DNA of 64,000 nucleotides from Clostridiaceae bacterium (GCA_009911065.1 QXWR01000013.1:51805-115804); one strand, 5' to 3'. Positions 43,821 to 53,640 are shown, counted from the first letter of the stretch. Numbers and translations are program-made. The notes: generated by a model from the sequence alone, not told the origin.

Positions 43821-46800
43821 TTAGTCATAGGATAATTCTTTTTTTCTTTTTCTTCCGCTCATCAAGAGATAATATCCCGGCAGCATCAAAAGAGCCAGAA
43901 TGGTGGAGGCAATCAGTCCGCCCACATCCACCAGAGCCAAGCCCTGCATACTTTCGCCGCTGTCCCCATAAGCCATCGCCATGGGAATCATGGCCACAAT
44001 CGTGGTCAGGGTGGTCATAAGAATCGGGCGCAGACGGGTAGCTCCCGCCTCTATCAACGCTGTGTGCAAATCCATCTCCTGTCGGTATTGGTTTACGGTA
44101 TCCACATACAAAATACCATTGTTTACCACGGTTCCTGACAACATCAAAAATCCCAGCAGGGAGGCCATACTGATCGGCACATCCGTCACATACAAAAGTC
44201 CAAAAGAACCAATCAAAGCAAAAGGAATGGTGGTCATCACCATAATGGAAAACTTCGGTGACTCAAACTGTGCCGCCATAACTACAAAAACCAAAAATAC
44301 AGCTGTGCCGATTGCTCCGAACAAATTGCCAAACTCTCTGGCCATGGACTCATCCATGCTGTTCACTGCACGGGAGAGGGTGGGACTCATATATTTGGAG
44401 ACAATTTCGTTAAAAAACTGATCTTCTATGGAATCCCTCAAACGAACATCATCGGTCTGTAAATCCCCGGTGATTGTCACTTGGTACTGTCGGTCCCGCC
44501 GGATAATTGTGGCAGGACTGTCTTTAAACACAATATCCGCCACATCCGTCAATGCAACCGAGCCACCTGTGGCATTGGTCAGCACAATTCCTTTTAACTT
44601 GTCAATGGTATCATATTCATCTTCTGCAAACTCCACCTGAACATCAATCTCGTCGCCGTTTATCTCCAAAGAAGTGGCTTTTACACCTCCTAACATATTG
44701 CTGACCGAGCCGGCAATCTGCATAGGGGTGATATTTTCCGCGTTGGCCTTTACCGCATCAATATCCAGTTTTACTACAGGCGCAGCATTTTCCAATGTGC
44801 TGTGTACCTTTGTCACCTCGCTGCGTTCCGCCAGTTCATTGACAATCTTATCCGAAACCTCCTTAAGCTCATCGTACTGAGTGCTCTGAAGAATGTACTC
44901 CACCCCGTCTGAGGAGGACATCATGCTCATGGAGGAAGATGCCTGTATGGATATATTAGCACCTGGAATCTCGTTCATCAAGGGTTTCCATTCTTTTACA
45001 ACCTGATCGGTCTCCCGTTTCCTGTCATCCAAAAGATAAGCCGTAAGGGTGGCTCCTCCGCCTCCCATGCTCATACCGCTTCCTCCGGATGTAAGCATAT
45101 AAGATTCCAAATCCGGGTCTGCAGTCACAATCGCCTCTACTTTCTCATAAATCTTGTTGGTTTCCTCCACTTTAAGTCCGGGACGGGTATCAATGCTGAC
45201 GTTGATGGTGCCAGTATCATCCGCCACCATTAGCTCCATTCGAAGTTCCGTCGCCATCCAGATTGATGCAGCCAGCATAAGAATGGAAAGAATCACCACA
45301 GTAAATTTCCTTGGAAGAATCACTTCCATCAAGCTCCGGTATCCGTCCTGCATTTTCACAAGAATCCATCCAACGGGAGAATTATCCTTCTCCTGAGGAC
45401 GAAACACACAATAACACAAAGGCACAATGGTCATAGCGCTGACCAAAGAGGCCAGAAGGCAGAAAATAATAGTAAAGCCCAAGGGCTTAAACATCTGTCC
45501 AGTCATTCCCTCCAAAAGAGCCAGAGGAAAAAACACCACACAGGTGGTAGCCGTACCGCCGATAATCGACTGAAGCACAATACTGCTTCCTTCCAATGCC
45601 GCTTCCCGATACCCTACAATCCCTTTTCCTTTTGTAGAACGGAAACAGCTTTCCAGCACCACTATAGAGTTATCCACCATCATTCCCACGCCCAAAACAA
45701 GGCTGCTCAAGGTGATAACATTTAAGGTAAATCCCATGGCCTGCATCAAAATCAATGCCGCCAAAATAGAAATCGGAATGGACGTTCCTACAATGAGGGA
45801 AGCCCGAATCTCCCCAAAGAACAGGAAGATAATCACCATGGACACAAGGACTGCCATCACCATGGTCTGCATAACGCTCTCCAAAGAGGACTGAATGGAA
45901 TCACTGGTGTCATTGACCACAATAATCTCCAAATTCTCATCCTTTTCCTGAAGAGATTTGATTACTTTATTTACCTCTTCTGATACTTCCATGGCTGTGG
46001 CGCTCTGCTGCTTTTTCACGCCTATAGAAATGGTCTCTTTTCCGTTATACCGGGCCACTCCGCTGGCCTCTTTTAAATTCGTATGAACGTTGGCCACATC
46101 TTCCAGATAAATCACATTTCCATTGCCAAGGGAAATGGGAATCTGCTTTAACAGCTCCATGGTGTCATACTCCATTCCGGCGCTGACTGCCAGCTGCTGG
46201 CCTCCCACAATCGTATCCCCCGCCGGATAGGTAAAATTGGTGCTTCCAATCGTTTGGGCAATCGCATTCATATTCAGATGATACTGCTGCAGCTTTTCCG
46301 GAATCAGCTCTACCTTAATATATTCCTCCTGGCCGCCGCTTAAATCCACATCTGCAACCGTGGTAATCTTTTCTAACTCTGGCACCACTTTATTGTTTAC
46401 ATAATTATAAAGATTCGGCTCTGTTTTATGATTTACCGACAAATATATGGACGCCATATCATCCAGATTTAACTCCACCACCATGGGAGATTCACAGTCA
46501 TCTGGAAGCTGAGACTCCAGCACGTCCATTTTCTTTTTCAGATCATCATAAGCCTCGTCAATGTCTTTACCGTAATCATATTGGATGATTACCATTGACA
46601 TATTTTCCATGGACATGGACTGAATGGTATCCACGCCGCTTAGAGAGCCAATGGTCTCTTCAATCTCTGTAGTGACCAGGTCATTGACATCCTCCGGACT
46701 TGCCCCGGGATAAATGGTGGCAATGATCAGCATGGGCATATCCATAGTAGGCATTAGCTCCATCTTAGCCGACAGTACCGACTGCAGGCCAAATACAATC

Positions 46801-46862
46801 AGGCACAGCACCACAAGCACAGTGGTAACTGGCCGTTTGAGGACTGATTTTGTTAATCCCAT
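43821..46862 (-). CDS. RND-family efflux pump
   Basis: A 1013-residue inner-membrane transporter of the HAE/AcrB superfamily. Two sets of six helices flank two large extracytoplasmic loops. The N-terminus KRPVTTVLVVLCLIVFGLQS and the TM4 motif LGVGMMVDNSIVVLE with the proton-relay Asp are typical. The later FLMLSGTVVNNGILYVDTVN is the TM10 counterpart. It should export drugs, lipids or other hydrophobic compounds with the adaptor immediately upstream (15-base gap). Length and repeats are standard. Confidence 0.93.
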   Translation of the reverse strand: MGLTKSVLKRPVTTVLVVLCLIVFGLQSVLSAKMELMPTMDMPMLIIATIYPGASPEDVNDLVTTEIEETIGSLSGVDTIQSMSMENMSMVIIQYDYGKDIDEAYDDLKKKMDVLESQLPDDCESPMVVELNLDDMASIYLSVNHKTEPNLYNYVNNKVVPELEKITTVADVDLSGGQEEYIKVELIPEKLQQYHLNMNAIAQTIGSTNFTYPAGDTIVGGQQLAVSAGMEYDTMELLKQIPISLGNGNVIYLEDVANVHTNLKEASGVARYNGKETISIGVKKQQSATAMEVSEEVNKVIKSLQEKDENLEIIVVNDTSDSIQSSLESVMQTMVMAVLVSMVIIFLFFGEIRASLIVGTSIPISILAALILMQAMGFTLNVITLSSLVLGVGMMVDNSIVVLESCFRSTKGKGIVGYREAALEGSSIVLQSIIGGTATTCVVFFPLALLEGMTGQMFKPLGFTIIFCLLASLVSAMTIVPLCYCVFRPQEKDNSPVGWILVKMQDGYRSLMEVILPRKFTVVILSILMLAASIWMATELRMELMVADDTGTINVSIDTRPGLKVEETNKIYEKVEAIVTADPDLESYMLTSGGSGMSMGGGGATLTAYLLDDRKRETDQVVKEWKPLMNEIPGANISIQASSSMSMMSSSDGVEYILQSTQYDELKEVSDKIVNELAERSEVTKVHSTLENAAPVVKLDIDAVKANAENITPMQIAGSVSNMLGGVKATSLEINGDEIDVQVEFAEDEYDTIDKLKGIVLTNATGGSVALTDVADIVFKDSPATIIRRDRQYQVTITGDLQTDDVRLRDSIEDQFFNEIVSKYMSPTLSRAVNSMDESMAREFGNLFGAIGTAVFLVFVVMAAQFESPKFSIMVMTTIPFALIGSFGLLYVTDVPISMASLLGFLMLSGTVVNNGILYVDTVNQYRQEMDLHTALIEAGATRLRPILMTTLTTIVAMIPMAMAYGDSGESMQGLALVDVGGLIASTILALLMLPGYYLLMSGRKRKKELSYD

Positions 46863-46876
46863 TACGTTCTTTCCTC

Positions 46877-48019
46877 CTACTCTGCCTGCGCATCCTCTTG
46901 CTGCTCAAAATCCGCCTCTGATCCTGGTTCTAACCCTGTCTCTTCCAGAGCCAAACCGTCTCGGTCCACTTCTCCCACAACCTTCACTTCCACTCCCTCC
47001 ACAAGTTCTGAACTCCAGGTCGTGATTACCTGATCGGTCATGTCAAGTCCGGACAAAATTTGAGCCTGCACAGAATCATAAATTCCAACCTCCACAGGAA
47101 GCCGACGGACTACTCCTCCAGAATACGTATACACATAAGCATCTCCGCCAGAATAGTAGATGGCATCCACTGGAATGCACATCACTTGGCTGGCCCGTTC
47201 TGACACCACATACAGACTGACCACCGAACCAGTTGGCAGAGCGTCTCCATTTTCCACAGATGCCTTAATTTTAAACAATCCGGTGGCAGCGTCAATCATA
47301 CTGCTGATCTCAGTAATGCTTCCTTGGTACTCTTTCCCGTTTTTCTCAATGATCACACTGTCTCCCACATTCATCTGATCTACGATTTTCTCGGTGACAG
47401 AAAAAGTGATGGCTTTGCTTCCTGCCCCGGAAATAACACAGATCATGGACTGCTGCGCCACATTGTCATGGATCTCCACATCACACTGTTCCACCTTGCC
47501 GCTGATGGGCGCAGTAATATGGCTAAATTCCATTTGATAGTCATAGTTTAACTTGGCCTGGTCATACTGGATTTTGGCGCTTTTCGCTTGCATCTGCACT
47601 TGTTCATAAGCAGCATAGGCAATATCTCCCGCGCTGTAAAGAGCCTGTTGTCTGGCCAGATTGCTGTTGGCATTGTCCAAAGCAGTTTTTGCCGCCTCCA
47701 TGCTAAGACGCGCCGAATCCACCTGCTTGGTGTCAATGGTACAGATCTCCTGTCCTTCTGTAACCAAATCCCCAGCCTTTACAAATACATTGGTAATCTC
47801 TCCTGCTGCTTTGGGATATATGTAAACTACATCGGACGGCTCCACCGTGCCAACCAAATTTCGATACAAAACAATATCCCCAAGCTCTGGCATCTGCGCC
47901 TGAACTACTGGCACCGGCGCTTCCTCCAGCACAGCCTTAGGCTTTAACATCCGGGGCGCCACAAGGGCTGCACACGCTGTCACAACAACCACTCCTGCAA
48001 TAATAATACCTTTGTTCAT
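46877..48019 (-). CDS. RND efflux adaptor (HlyD/MFP family)
   Basis: 380 residues. An N-terminal membrane anchor (IIIAGVVVVTACAALVAP) is followed by a biotinyl-lipoyl-like domain (GTVEPSDVVYIYPKAAGEIT), a coiled-coil hairpin (about 105-160) and beta-barrel domains (APISGKVEQCDVEIHDNV). The acidic C-terminus EPGSEADFEQQEDAQAE is unusual for the family. Adaptors bridge RND pumps to outer components. Adjacent genes are the pump downstream and a TetR regulator upstream. Ribosome site GAGGAG upstream of the ATG. Confidence 0.9.
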   Translation of the reverse strand: MNKGIIIAGVVVVTACAALVAPRMLKPKAVLEEAPVPVVQAQMPELGDIVLYRNLVGTVEPSDVVYIYPKAAGEITNVFVKAGDLVTEGQEICTIDTKQVDSARLSMEAAKTALDNANSNLARQQALYSAGDIAYAAYEQVQMQAKSAKIQYDQAKLNYDYQMEFSHITAPISGKVEQCDVEIHDNVAQQSMICVISGAGSKAITFSVTEKIVDQMNVGDSVIIEKNGKEYQGSITEISSMIDAATGLFKIKASVENGDALPTGSVVSLYVVSERASQVMCIPVDAIYYSGGDAYVYTYSGGVVRRLPVEVGIYDSVQAQILSGLDMTDQVITTWSSELVEGVEVKVVGEVDRDGLALEETGLEPGSEADFEQQEDAQAE

Positions 48020-48100
48020 TGCTGTCTCCTCTTACCTTTTTGATCTTATCCCTGTTTTCTCCCAGTTTCCTCTTTACCTGCTTCCGTCTTGAAAAAAATG

Positions 48101-48754
48101 TTACCCCTCCCCTATGTCTGGTTCTCTTTCTGCGTAAGAACCCCTCCTTAAAATATCCAGGGACTTTAAAAATCTTTTCCGGATGGAATCCAAATACTCT
48201 GGATATTCATAAAACTGTTTCAGCGCAATGGTCAAAGACGACATGGCAAGTATCATCAAGGGGGAAAAGTCTTTTGCAATCTCTGTCCGGTAACAGCTCT
48301 TATCAATTTTTTGATCCATCCACTGGGAAGGCCCCCCCTCCTGCATTTCCAGACAGGCAAGCTTTGGCCATGCTTTCATTCCAACCAGCTCGTTATTCTC
48401 ACGGTCTGCAAACAGATTCCGTGCAAGCTGCACCATATCCGGATTTTTTTGCAGTGTTTCCACGAAAAAATCAAACAGATGCTCTACCATGGCAAAATAG
48501 TCTCCATGGTTTTCTCTCAGTTCCTCTTCGCAAAACTTCTGCATCTGCTGAAACTGATCCTCCAGCAAAAACTCCACCACATCATGCTTATCTACAAAAT
48601 AGGTATAAAAGCTTCCCCTGGAAATATCTGCATTTCGGATAATCTGATTAATGGAAGCTCTGTCAAAAGGAACTCTCACAAACTCTTTGATCGCTGCCTC
48701 TCGAATCACCTGCTTTTTCCCCTCTGGCAGCCGGTAAAACCGTTCTGTAGGCAT
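48101..48754 (-). CDS. TetR-family transcriptional repressor of the RND operon
   Basis: 217 residues. The N-terminal helix-turn-helix reads VIREAAIKEFVRVPFDRASI and ADISRGSFYTYFVDKHDVVE, the standard TetR DNA-binding domain. The C-terminal ligand domain is unassigned. It is the first gene of the efflux operon, 81 bases ahead of the adaptor. Three TGACA-N3-TGTCA palindromes over its own promoter are its likely operators, so it probably represses itself and the pump until an inducer binds. That is inference from position. Confidence 0.88.
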   Translation of the reverse strand: MPTERFYRLPEGKKQVIREAAIKEFVRVPFDRASINQIIRNADISRGSFYTYFVDKHDVVEFLLEDQFQQMQKFCEEELRENHGDYFAMVEHLFDFFVETLQKNPDMVQLARNLFADRENNELVGMKAWPKLACLEMQEGGPSQWMDQKIDKSCYRTEIAKDFSPLMILAMSSLTIALKQFYEYPEYLDSIRKRFLKSLDILRRGSYAEREPDIGEG

Positions 48755-48787
48755 ACCCCTTTTTCTCCCCCTTTCTTAAAGTGTATA

Positions 48788-48843
48788 TGACAGTCTGTCA
48801 TGTTTAATGACAATCTGTCACTCATTATAATGACACCTTGTCA
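48788..48843 (-). promoter_or_regulatory. Triple TGACA-N3-TGTCA operator
   Basis: Three 13-base palindromes: 48788-48800 (TGACAGTCTGTCA), 48808-48820 (TGACAATCTGTCA) and 48831-48843 (TGACACCTTGTCA). Centre distances are 20 and 23 bases, about two helical turns. The third lies inside the promoter spacer, the others around and after the start of transcription. Confidence 0.75.
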
Positions 48844-48852
48844 TGCTGTCAA
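48824..48852 (-). promoter_or_regulatory. Consensus promoter of the RND efflux operon
   Basis: TTGACA (48852-48847) and TATAAT (48829-48824) on the minus strand, spacer 17, both perfect. It is overlapped by the triple operator, consistent with a strong promoter held under repression. Confidence 0.82.
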
Positions 48853-48907
48853 TAGAAGTTAGAAAAATTTAACAAATTTCACACAAAACAAAGATTTATA
48901 AATAATC

Positions 48908-48937
48908 TTGTCCAGTTTTGTCAAAATATGTTATACT
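48908..48937 (+). promoter_or_regulatory. Putative promoter of the DMT transporter gene
   Basis: TTGTCC at 48908-48913 and TATACT at 48932-48937, spacer 18, divergent from the efflux operon. Confidence 0.45.
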
Positions 48938-48988
48938 ATCCAGACAGACAGTCATCTGCCTGAATCTGGGAAAACAAGGAATACATCT

Positions 48989-49879
48989 ATGGGATACCTT
49001 TATTTATTTTCTGTGGCCTTAATGTTCAGCTTTGGCGGAACCTGTGTGAAACTTATCAGCCCTTATTTCGGCCCTGCAAGCATTTCCTTTTTCCGGTTTG
49101 CTGTGGGCGTCTGCTTTCTTCTGCTTTTAAAGACAATCAAACGCCAGCAATTTCGTCAGGATTTTTTTCCCACTGCCAGACAAGCTCTGGGCTGGCTTTT
49201 GTTTGGGTCCATTACCAAGTGGGTTGCCTATTTGACGGAAAACTATGCTCTTTCACACGGCCCTTCCTATGGCAACATTGTGATGCAGCCGGCTCAGACC
49301 ATATTTCTGGCATTATCCAGCGTCTGCTTATTCCGGGAAAAACTGCCGCCCCGAAAGGTTTTGTGCATTCTTTTGTGTATGGGCGGCGTGTTGTGTATCT
49401 CCTGGAACGGACGTCCGTTGGAAGTGTTTTTTCAGGAAAATATCCTGCTGACCGGGCTTTTCATCCTGTCCGGCATCTGCGGCGGCTGCCATGTACTGGC
49501 GCAGAAAATGATTGCAGACCAAATGGATATTATTGACAGCAACTTAGCCATGTTCGCCATCTCTGCCGTTCTTGCCGGTCTGCCCCTGATTCCGGATGCG
49601 GCAGCAGGCAGCATAATCCATGGCCGTCCAGACCTGGGCTGTGTGGCAGGAATTTTGGCTTTTGGCTTCATCACTGGAATCGGCTTTTACTTAAATGCCC
49701 GCGCCATCCCCCTGGTTCCTTTTTACATGGTGCCAGTAATTCAAAGCACCATGGCCATCTTTGCCATTTTATGGGGCATACTGTTTTTCCACGAGGAAAT
49801 CAGCTGGTTTATTATAGGAGGAACGGGAATGTTTCTGCTTGGTCTGATCGGGATTCAGATCAAAAGCAAATCGGACTGA
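48989..49879 (+). CDS. EamA/DMT-family transporter
   Basis: About 296 residues with ten predicted helices in two repeated five-helix halves, the drug/metabolite transporter layout. Typical segments are FSVALMFSFGGTCVKLIS at the N-terminus, WLLFGSITKWVAYLTENYAL, and the C-terminal VPVIQSTMAIFAILWGILFFHEEI shortened here to its end HEEISWF. The start MGYLYLF at 48989 follows AAGGA by 8 bases; an upstream in-frame start at 48908 overlaps the promoter. Substrate unknown; members export amino acids or metabolites. Confidence 0.85.
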   Translation: MGYLYLFSVALMFSFGGTCVKLISPYFGPASISFFRFAVGVCFLLLLKTIKRQQFRQDFFPTARQALGWLLFGSITKWVAYLTENYALSHGPSYGNIVMQPAQTIFLALSSVCLFREKLPPRKVLCILLCMGGVLCISWNGRPLEVFFQENILLTGLFILSGICGGCHVLAQKMIADQMDIIDSNLAMFAISAVLAGLPLIPDAAAGSIIHGRPDLGCVAGILAFGFITGIGFYLNARAIPLVPFYMVPVIQSTMAIFAILWGILFFHEEISWFIIGGTGMFLLGLIGIQIKSKSD

Positions 49880-49889
49880 AAGCAGATCC

Positions 49890-51710
49890 TTAATGCAGCG
49901 CTGTATACGTACTGCATTGCATCCGGTAATAAATGCCTTGTTGTTTCATCAGCTCCTCATGGCTTCCCTGTTCTGCCATCCGCCCCTCATCCACCACCAA
50001 AATCCGGTCCGCATTTCTTATGGTGGACAGCCGGTGGGCGATGACAAAACAGGTTTTCCCTTTCATCAGACCCATCATAGCATTTTGAATCTGAATTTCC
50101 GTCCGGGTGTCCACATTGGAAGTGGCTTCATCCAAAATCACCATGGAACAGTCAAGAAGCATGGCCCGCCCAATGGTCAAAAGCTGCTTTTGTCCCTTGG
50201 AAATATTGGCCCCGTCCTCCCGAAGCACCGTGTCATAGCCGTCGGGAAGCTGCATAATAAAAGAATGAATTTGAGCTGCCTTTGCCGCAGCCACCACTTC
50301 CTCCCTGGTGACGTTTTCTCTGCCATACGCCAAATTCTCATAAACCGTCCCGCAAAACAGCCAGGTATCCTGAAGCACCATGGCATAAGCCCTTCTTAAC
50401 TGTTTTTTGGGAATCGTCCGACTCTCTCTCCCGTCTGTTTTGATTTCTCCGGACTGGGGATCATAAAACCTCATGAGCAGATTGATCAAAGTTGTCTTTC
50501 CTGCTCCCGTAGGACCTACCACTGCAATCATCTCCCCTGGCTTTGCCTCAAAAGAAAAATCTTTCAAAATCATATGCTCTGGCTCATAGCCAAATTCCAC
50601 ATGAGAAAACTCCACTCGGCCATGAAAAATCTCTTTTGATGATCCTCTCTTTTTCCTGTCCCCCTCTTTTGCCTGCTCTTCTGGAAGCTCGTCCAACACT
50701 CCAAACACCCGCTCCGCCGCAGCCACCGCGGACTGGAGATCACTGACAATATTGGCCAGCTCGTTGATAGGACCGGAAAATTTCCGGGAATACAACACAA
50801 AAGAAGAAATCTGCCCTACTCTCATGTAACCGGACAGGTACAAAAAAGCTCCGAACACACTGATCAAAGACAGAGACAAATTGTTGATAAAATTTACCAT
50901 AGGCCCTACAGTACTGCCATAATATTCCGCCTTATAATATGCCTTTACAGCCTCCTTATTTCCGGCAGCAAACGCTTCCATTACCTTTTCCTCTCCGCAG
51001 TAAGCCTTAATGGTCTTTTGGCCTGTAACCTTTTCCTCCACAAATCCATTCAGCTTTCCCAGGGCAGCGGACCGGGCGCGAAACAGCGGACGGGTTTTCC
51101 CCGTAATATACCGGGTAATACACACAGAAAGAGGCACCGTAAAGCAAAACACCAGTACCAGACTGGGAGAAATCAAAATCATCATGGACAAGGCTCCCAC
51201 TACGGTAATCACAGTTGTCAACATTTGAATCAAATCACTGGACATGGATTCGTTTACCACGTCAATGTCATAAGAAATCCGGCTGAGCAGCTCCCCGGTC
51301 TGATGCCGGTCAAAATATCCCACTGGCAATGCCAGCATCCGGTCAAACACATCCCTGCGCATCTGACGGACCACCTTCCGGCTGATGGTAATCATTAGAG
51401 CAGAAAGTCCATATGACAACAGGGCAGACACCACATAAAACACCACCATCCATCCGGCATAGAAAAACACCTTTTCCAAATTCACCTGTCCCATTCCAGG
51501 CTCCACCGCATCAATGGCATATCCAGACAAAAGAGGTCCTGCCAAAGCAAGTCCATTGCCTGCAGCTGCCATAAACAATGCCAATAGCAAAAGTCCCCGG
51601 TACTGTAAAAGATACCGGGCCATTCTTCTTAACGTATCTTTTCGCTCTTTCAGAAAACGAAAAGCCGATTTTCCTCCCCCCACTCCATCGGTTCTGCTGT
51701 GAACTGCCAC
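49890..51710 (-). CDS. Heterodimeric ABC exporter, subunit with canonical Walker B
   Basis: 606 residues: six membrane helices (about 30-320) and a C-terminal ATPase. Walker A GPTGAGKTTLINLL, Q-loop VLQDTWLFCGTVYENL, signature ISKGQKQLLTIGRA (non-standard, Ser-Lys-Gly instead of Ser-Gly-Gly) and Walker B MVILDEATSNVDTRT with catalytic Glu. GTG start at 51710, after AAGGAGGAAGG. It follows a second half-transporter by 18 bases, so the two likely form a BmrCD-like heterodimer for drugs or peptides. Confidence 0.9.
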   Translation of the reverse strand: MAVHSRTDGVGGGKSAFRFLKERKDTLRRMARYLLQYRGLLLLALFMAAAGNGLALAGPLLSGYAIDAVEPGMGQVNLEKVFFYAGWMVVFYVVSALLSYGLSALMITISRKVVRQMRRDVFDRMLALPVGYFDRHQTGELLSRISYDIDVVNESMSSDLIQMLTTVITVVGALSMMILISPSLVLVFCFTVPLSVCITRYITGKTRPLFRARSAALGKLNGFVEEKVTGQKTIKAYCGEEKVMEAFAAGNKEAVKAYYKAEYYGSTVGPMVNFINNLSLSLISVFGAFLYLSGYMRVGQISSFVLYSRKFSGPINELANIVSDLQSAVAAAERVFGVLDELPEEQAKEGDRKKRGSSKEIFHGRVEFSHVEFGYEPEHMILKDFSFEAKPGEMIAVVGPTGAGKTTLINLLMRFYDPQSGEIKTDGRESRTIPKKQLRRAYAMVLQDTWLFCGTVYENLAYGRENVTREEVVAAAKAAQIHSFIMQLPDGYDTVLREDGANISKGQKQLLTIGRAMLLDCSMVILDEATSNVDTRTEIQIQNAMMGLMKGKTCFVIAHRLSTIRNADRILVVDEGRMAEQGSHEELMKQQGIYYRMQCSTYTALH

Positions 51711-51728
51711 TGCGCCTTCCTCCTTCCC

Positions 51729-53471
51729 TTACAGGCATTTTTGAGACTCCCAGATTTCCTGATAAATCTTACAATTTCTCATCAGTTCTTCATGGGTCCC
51801 ATATCCTGCCGTCTTCCCCTCCTCCAACACCAAAATCCGGTCTGCCTCCATGACGGAACGGATTCTCTGTGCAATCACAATACACGTGACACCAGCAAAA
51901 TGTTCTTTTATCTCTCTTTGTAAGGCTGCTTCGGTTTCGTAGTCCAAGGCGCTGGAAGAATCATCCAGAATCAAAATCTTTGAACCGCCCGCAAAGGCCC
52001 TGGCAATCAAAAGCCGCTGCTTCTGACCACCGCTTAAATTTGCCCCCCGCACGTCAAGCTTTGTATGGATTCCTCCTTTATTTTTCACAAATTCCTCTGC
52101 CCTTGCCCATTGGATTGCCTTCTCTGCCTGTTCCCTCCCAATTCCCCGCCCCATATCCACATTGTCATAAATGCTGTTTTCAAACAGGGAATCGTTCTGA
52201 AACACAGCTCCAAATTGTTTCCGCAACGTCTTTAAGTCCATCGTTTTAATATCCTGGCCATCGATTCGAATGCATCCTTCTTCTATATCATAAAACCGCA
52301 TCAAAAGGTTCACCACCGTAGACTTGCCAGAACCCGTAGAGCCAATAATTCCCAGTGTCTCCCCATGCTTTAGAGAAAAACTTACATCTGACAAATGGCT
52401 GGTCCGCTGCTGGTCTGTCTTTTTCAAGGTTTTTCCGTAGGAAAACCACACATGTTCAAAGGACACATGAGGCGTCTCTTTTTCCTTTTTCTGATTGTTG
52501 AAAGCCTCTGTCTTCCACTCCCGCTCGTCCTCTGCTTCCAGCACAGCCCCAATCCGTTCTGCCGATGCCGCTGCTTTGGACATCACCACAAACATTCTGG
52601 AAATGGACAGCAGTGCATTGAGAATAATTGTGAAATACGTCATAAAAGCCAGGATTTTTCCCACTTCCGTTAGACCGGCATTGACCCGGACTGCTCCTGC
52701 TACAATAACAGCTGCCATTCCTAAATTTAAGAGCATATTCATGGCAGGACTTGTGATGGCAGCTGTCAGATTCGCCTTTCGTTCCCGCTCTGCCACTTCT
52801 TTGTTTACCTGCTCAAACCGCTCCCGCTCATAGTCTTCCTTTGACAGTGCCTTAATCACCCGAATGCCTGCAATGTCCTCCCGGATCACACGGACAAACC
52901 GATCCAGACTTTCCTGCAGACCTGCAAACAGCGGAATGCTTCTTTTCGACACAAACACCACCACGAATATTAAAAGAGGCAGTGTGGCAAATAACACCCC
53001 TGCCAGAACTGGGTCCAGCATCAGTGTCATTCCGATTCCCCCAATCAGTAAAATCGGCGCCCGCACCCCCAAACGCTGAATCCTTCCCAACATCTGATGT
53101 ACATGATAAGTATCTGTAGTCAGGCGGGAAATGAGAGAAGGCCGGGTCAGCTCATCCATCTGTTCTCCAGACAGATACATTATCTTCCCAAACAAATCTT
53201 CTCGAATCACACCCACTGCATCTGCTGCCACCCGTGACGCCATCCGGTTTGCCAGGACATTCATCACCGCCGCCAGAACAGAACAGCCAGCCATAAACAG
53301 CCCCCACAGAAGAATTTCCTCCTTTCTGTGAGCCGGAATCACTGTATCAATCATATAGGCCAGCGCCCACGGCAGGAACAAATCCATGATAGTTCCCACA
53401 AATTTTATCAAAAATCCCCCTGCCATCCGCAGATAATAAGGTTTTAAATAATAAAAAAATATTTTTTTCAT
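51729..53471 (-). CDS. Heterodimeric ABC exporter, subunit with degenerate Walker B
   Basis: 580 residues, six helices then an ATPase. Walker A GSTGSGKSTVVNLLMRF, signature LSGGQKQRLLIARAF and Walker B ILILDDSSSALD. The catalytic Glu after the Walker B Asp is replaced by Asp, as in the non-hydrolysing site of TM287/288 and BmrCD-type heterodimers. The partner is the downstream 606-residue gene with the usual Glu. Export of drugs, peptides or lipids is expected; substrate not known. Confidence 0.9.
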   Translation of the reverse strand: MKKIFFYYLKPYYLRMAGGFLIKFVGTIMDLFLPWALAYMIDTVIPAHRKEEILLWGLFMAGCSVLAAVMNVLANRMASRVAADAVGVIREDLFGKIMYLSGEQMDELTRPSLISRLTTDTYHVHQMLGRIQRLGVRAPILLIGGIGMTLMLDPVLAGVLFATLPLLIFVVVFVSKRSIPLFAGLQESLDRFVRVIREDIAGIRVIKALSKEDYERERFEQVNKEVAERERKANLTAAITSPAMNMLLNLGMAAVIVAGAVRVNAGLTEVGKILAFMTYFTIILNALLSISRMFVVMSKAAASAERIGAVLEAEDEREWKTEAFNNQKKEKETPHVSFEHVWFSYGKTLKKTDQQRTSHLSDVSFSLKHGETLGIIGSTGSGKSTVVNLLMRFYDIEEGCIRIDGQDIKTMDLKTLRKQFGAVFQNDSLFENSIYDNVDMGRGIGREQAEKAIQWARAEEFVKNKGGIHTKLDVRGANLSGGQKQRLLIARAFAGGSKILILDDSSSALDYETEAALQREIKEHFAGVTCIVIAQRIRSVMEADRILVLEEGKTAGYGTHEELMRNCKIYQEIWESQKCL

Positions 53472-53493
53472 AACAACCCCTGATTTGTGATTT

Positions 53494-53508
53494 TTCAGAC
53501 ACGCTCTA
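53494..53508 (+). repeat. Dispersed 15-mer repeat, copy 3
   Basis: TTCAGACACGCTCTA, exact match to 4398-4412 and to the reverse complement at 21924-21938. It lies in the divergent gap 22 bases upstream of the ABC exporter start. Confidence 0.75.
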
Positions 53509-53594
53509 GTTTAATTGAGATTCTTCTGGAAATCAACCGAATTCCATCTTTTCAGGGAAAAAGAAAAAGACTGGGCATGAAAACGATTTTGTGA

Positions 53595-53600
53595 TATAAT
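53595..53600 (+). promoter_or_regulatory. Extended -10 of the NitT/TauT-type transporter operon
   Basis: TGA TATAAT, an extended -10; the -35 (TGGGCA, 17 bases upstream) is a 4-of-6 match. About 40 bases before the binding-protein ATG. Confidence 0.5.
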
Positions 53601-53640
53601 AAATCCGTTCGCGCTTACCCTAAAGAAAGGAATCCATCTT

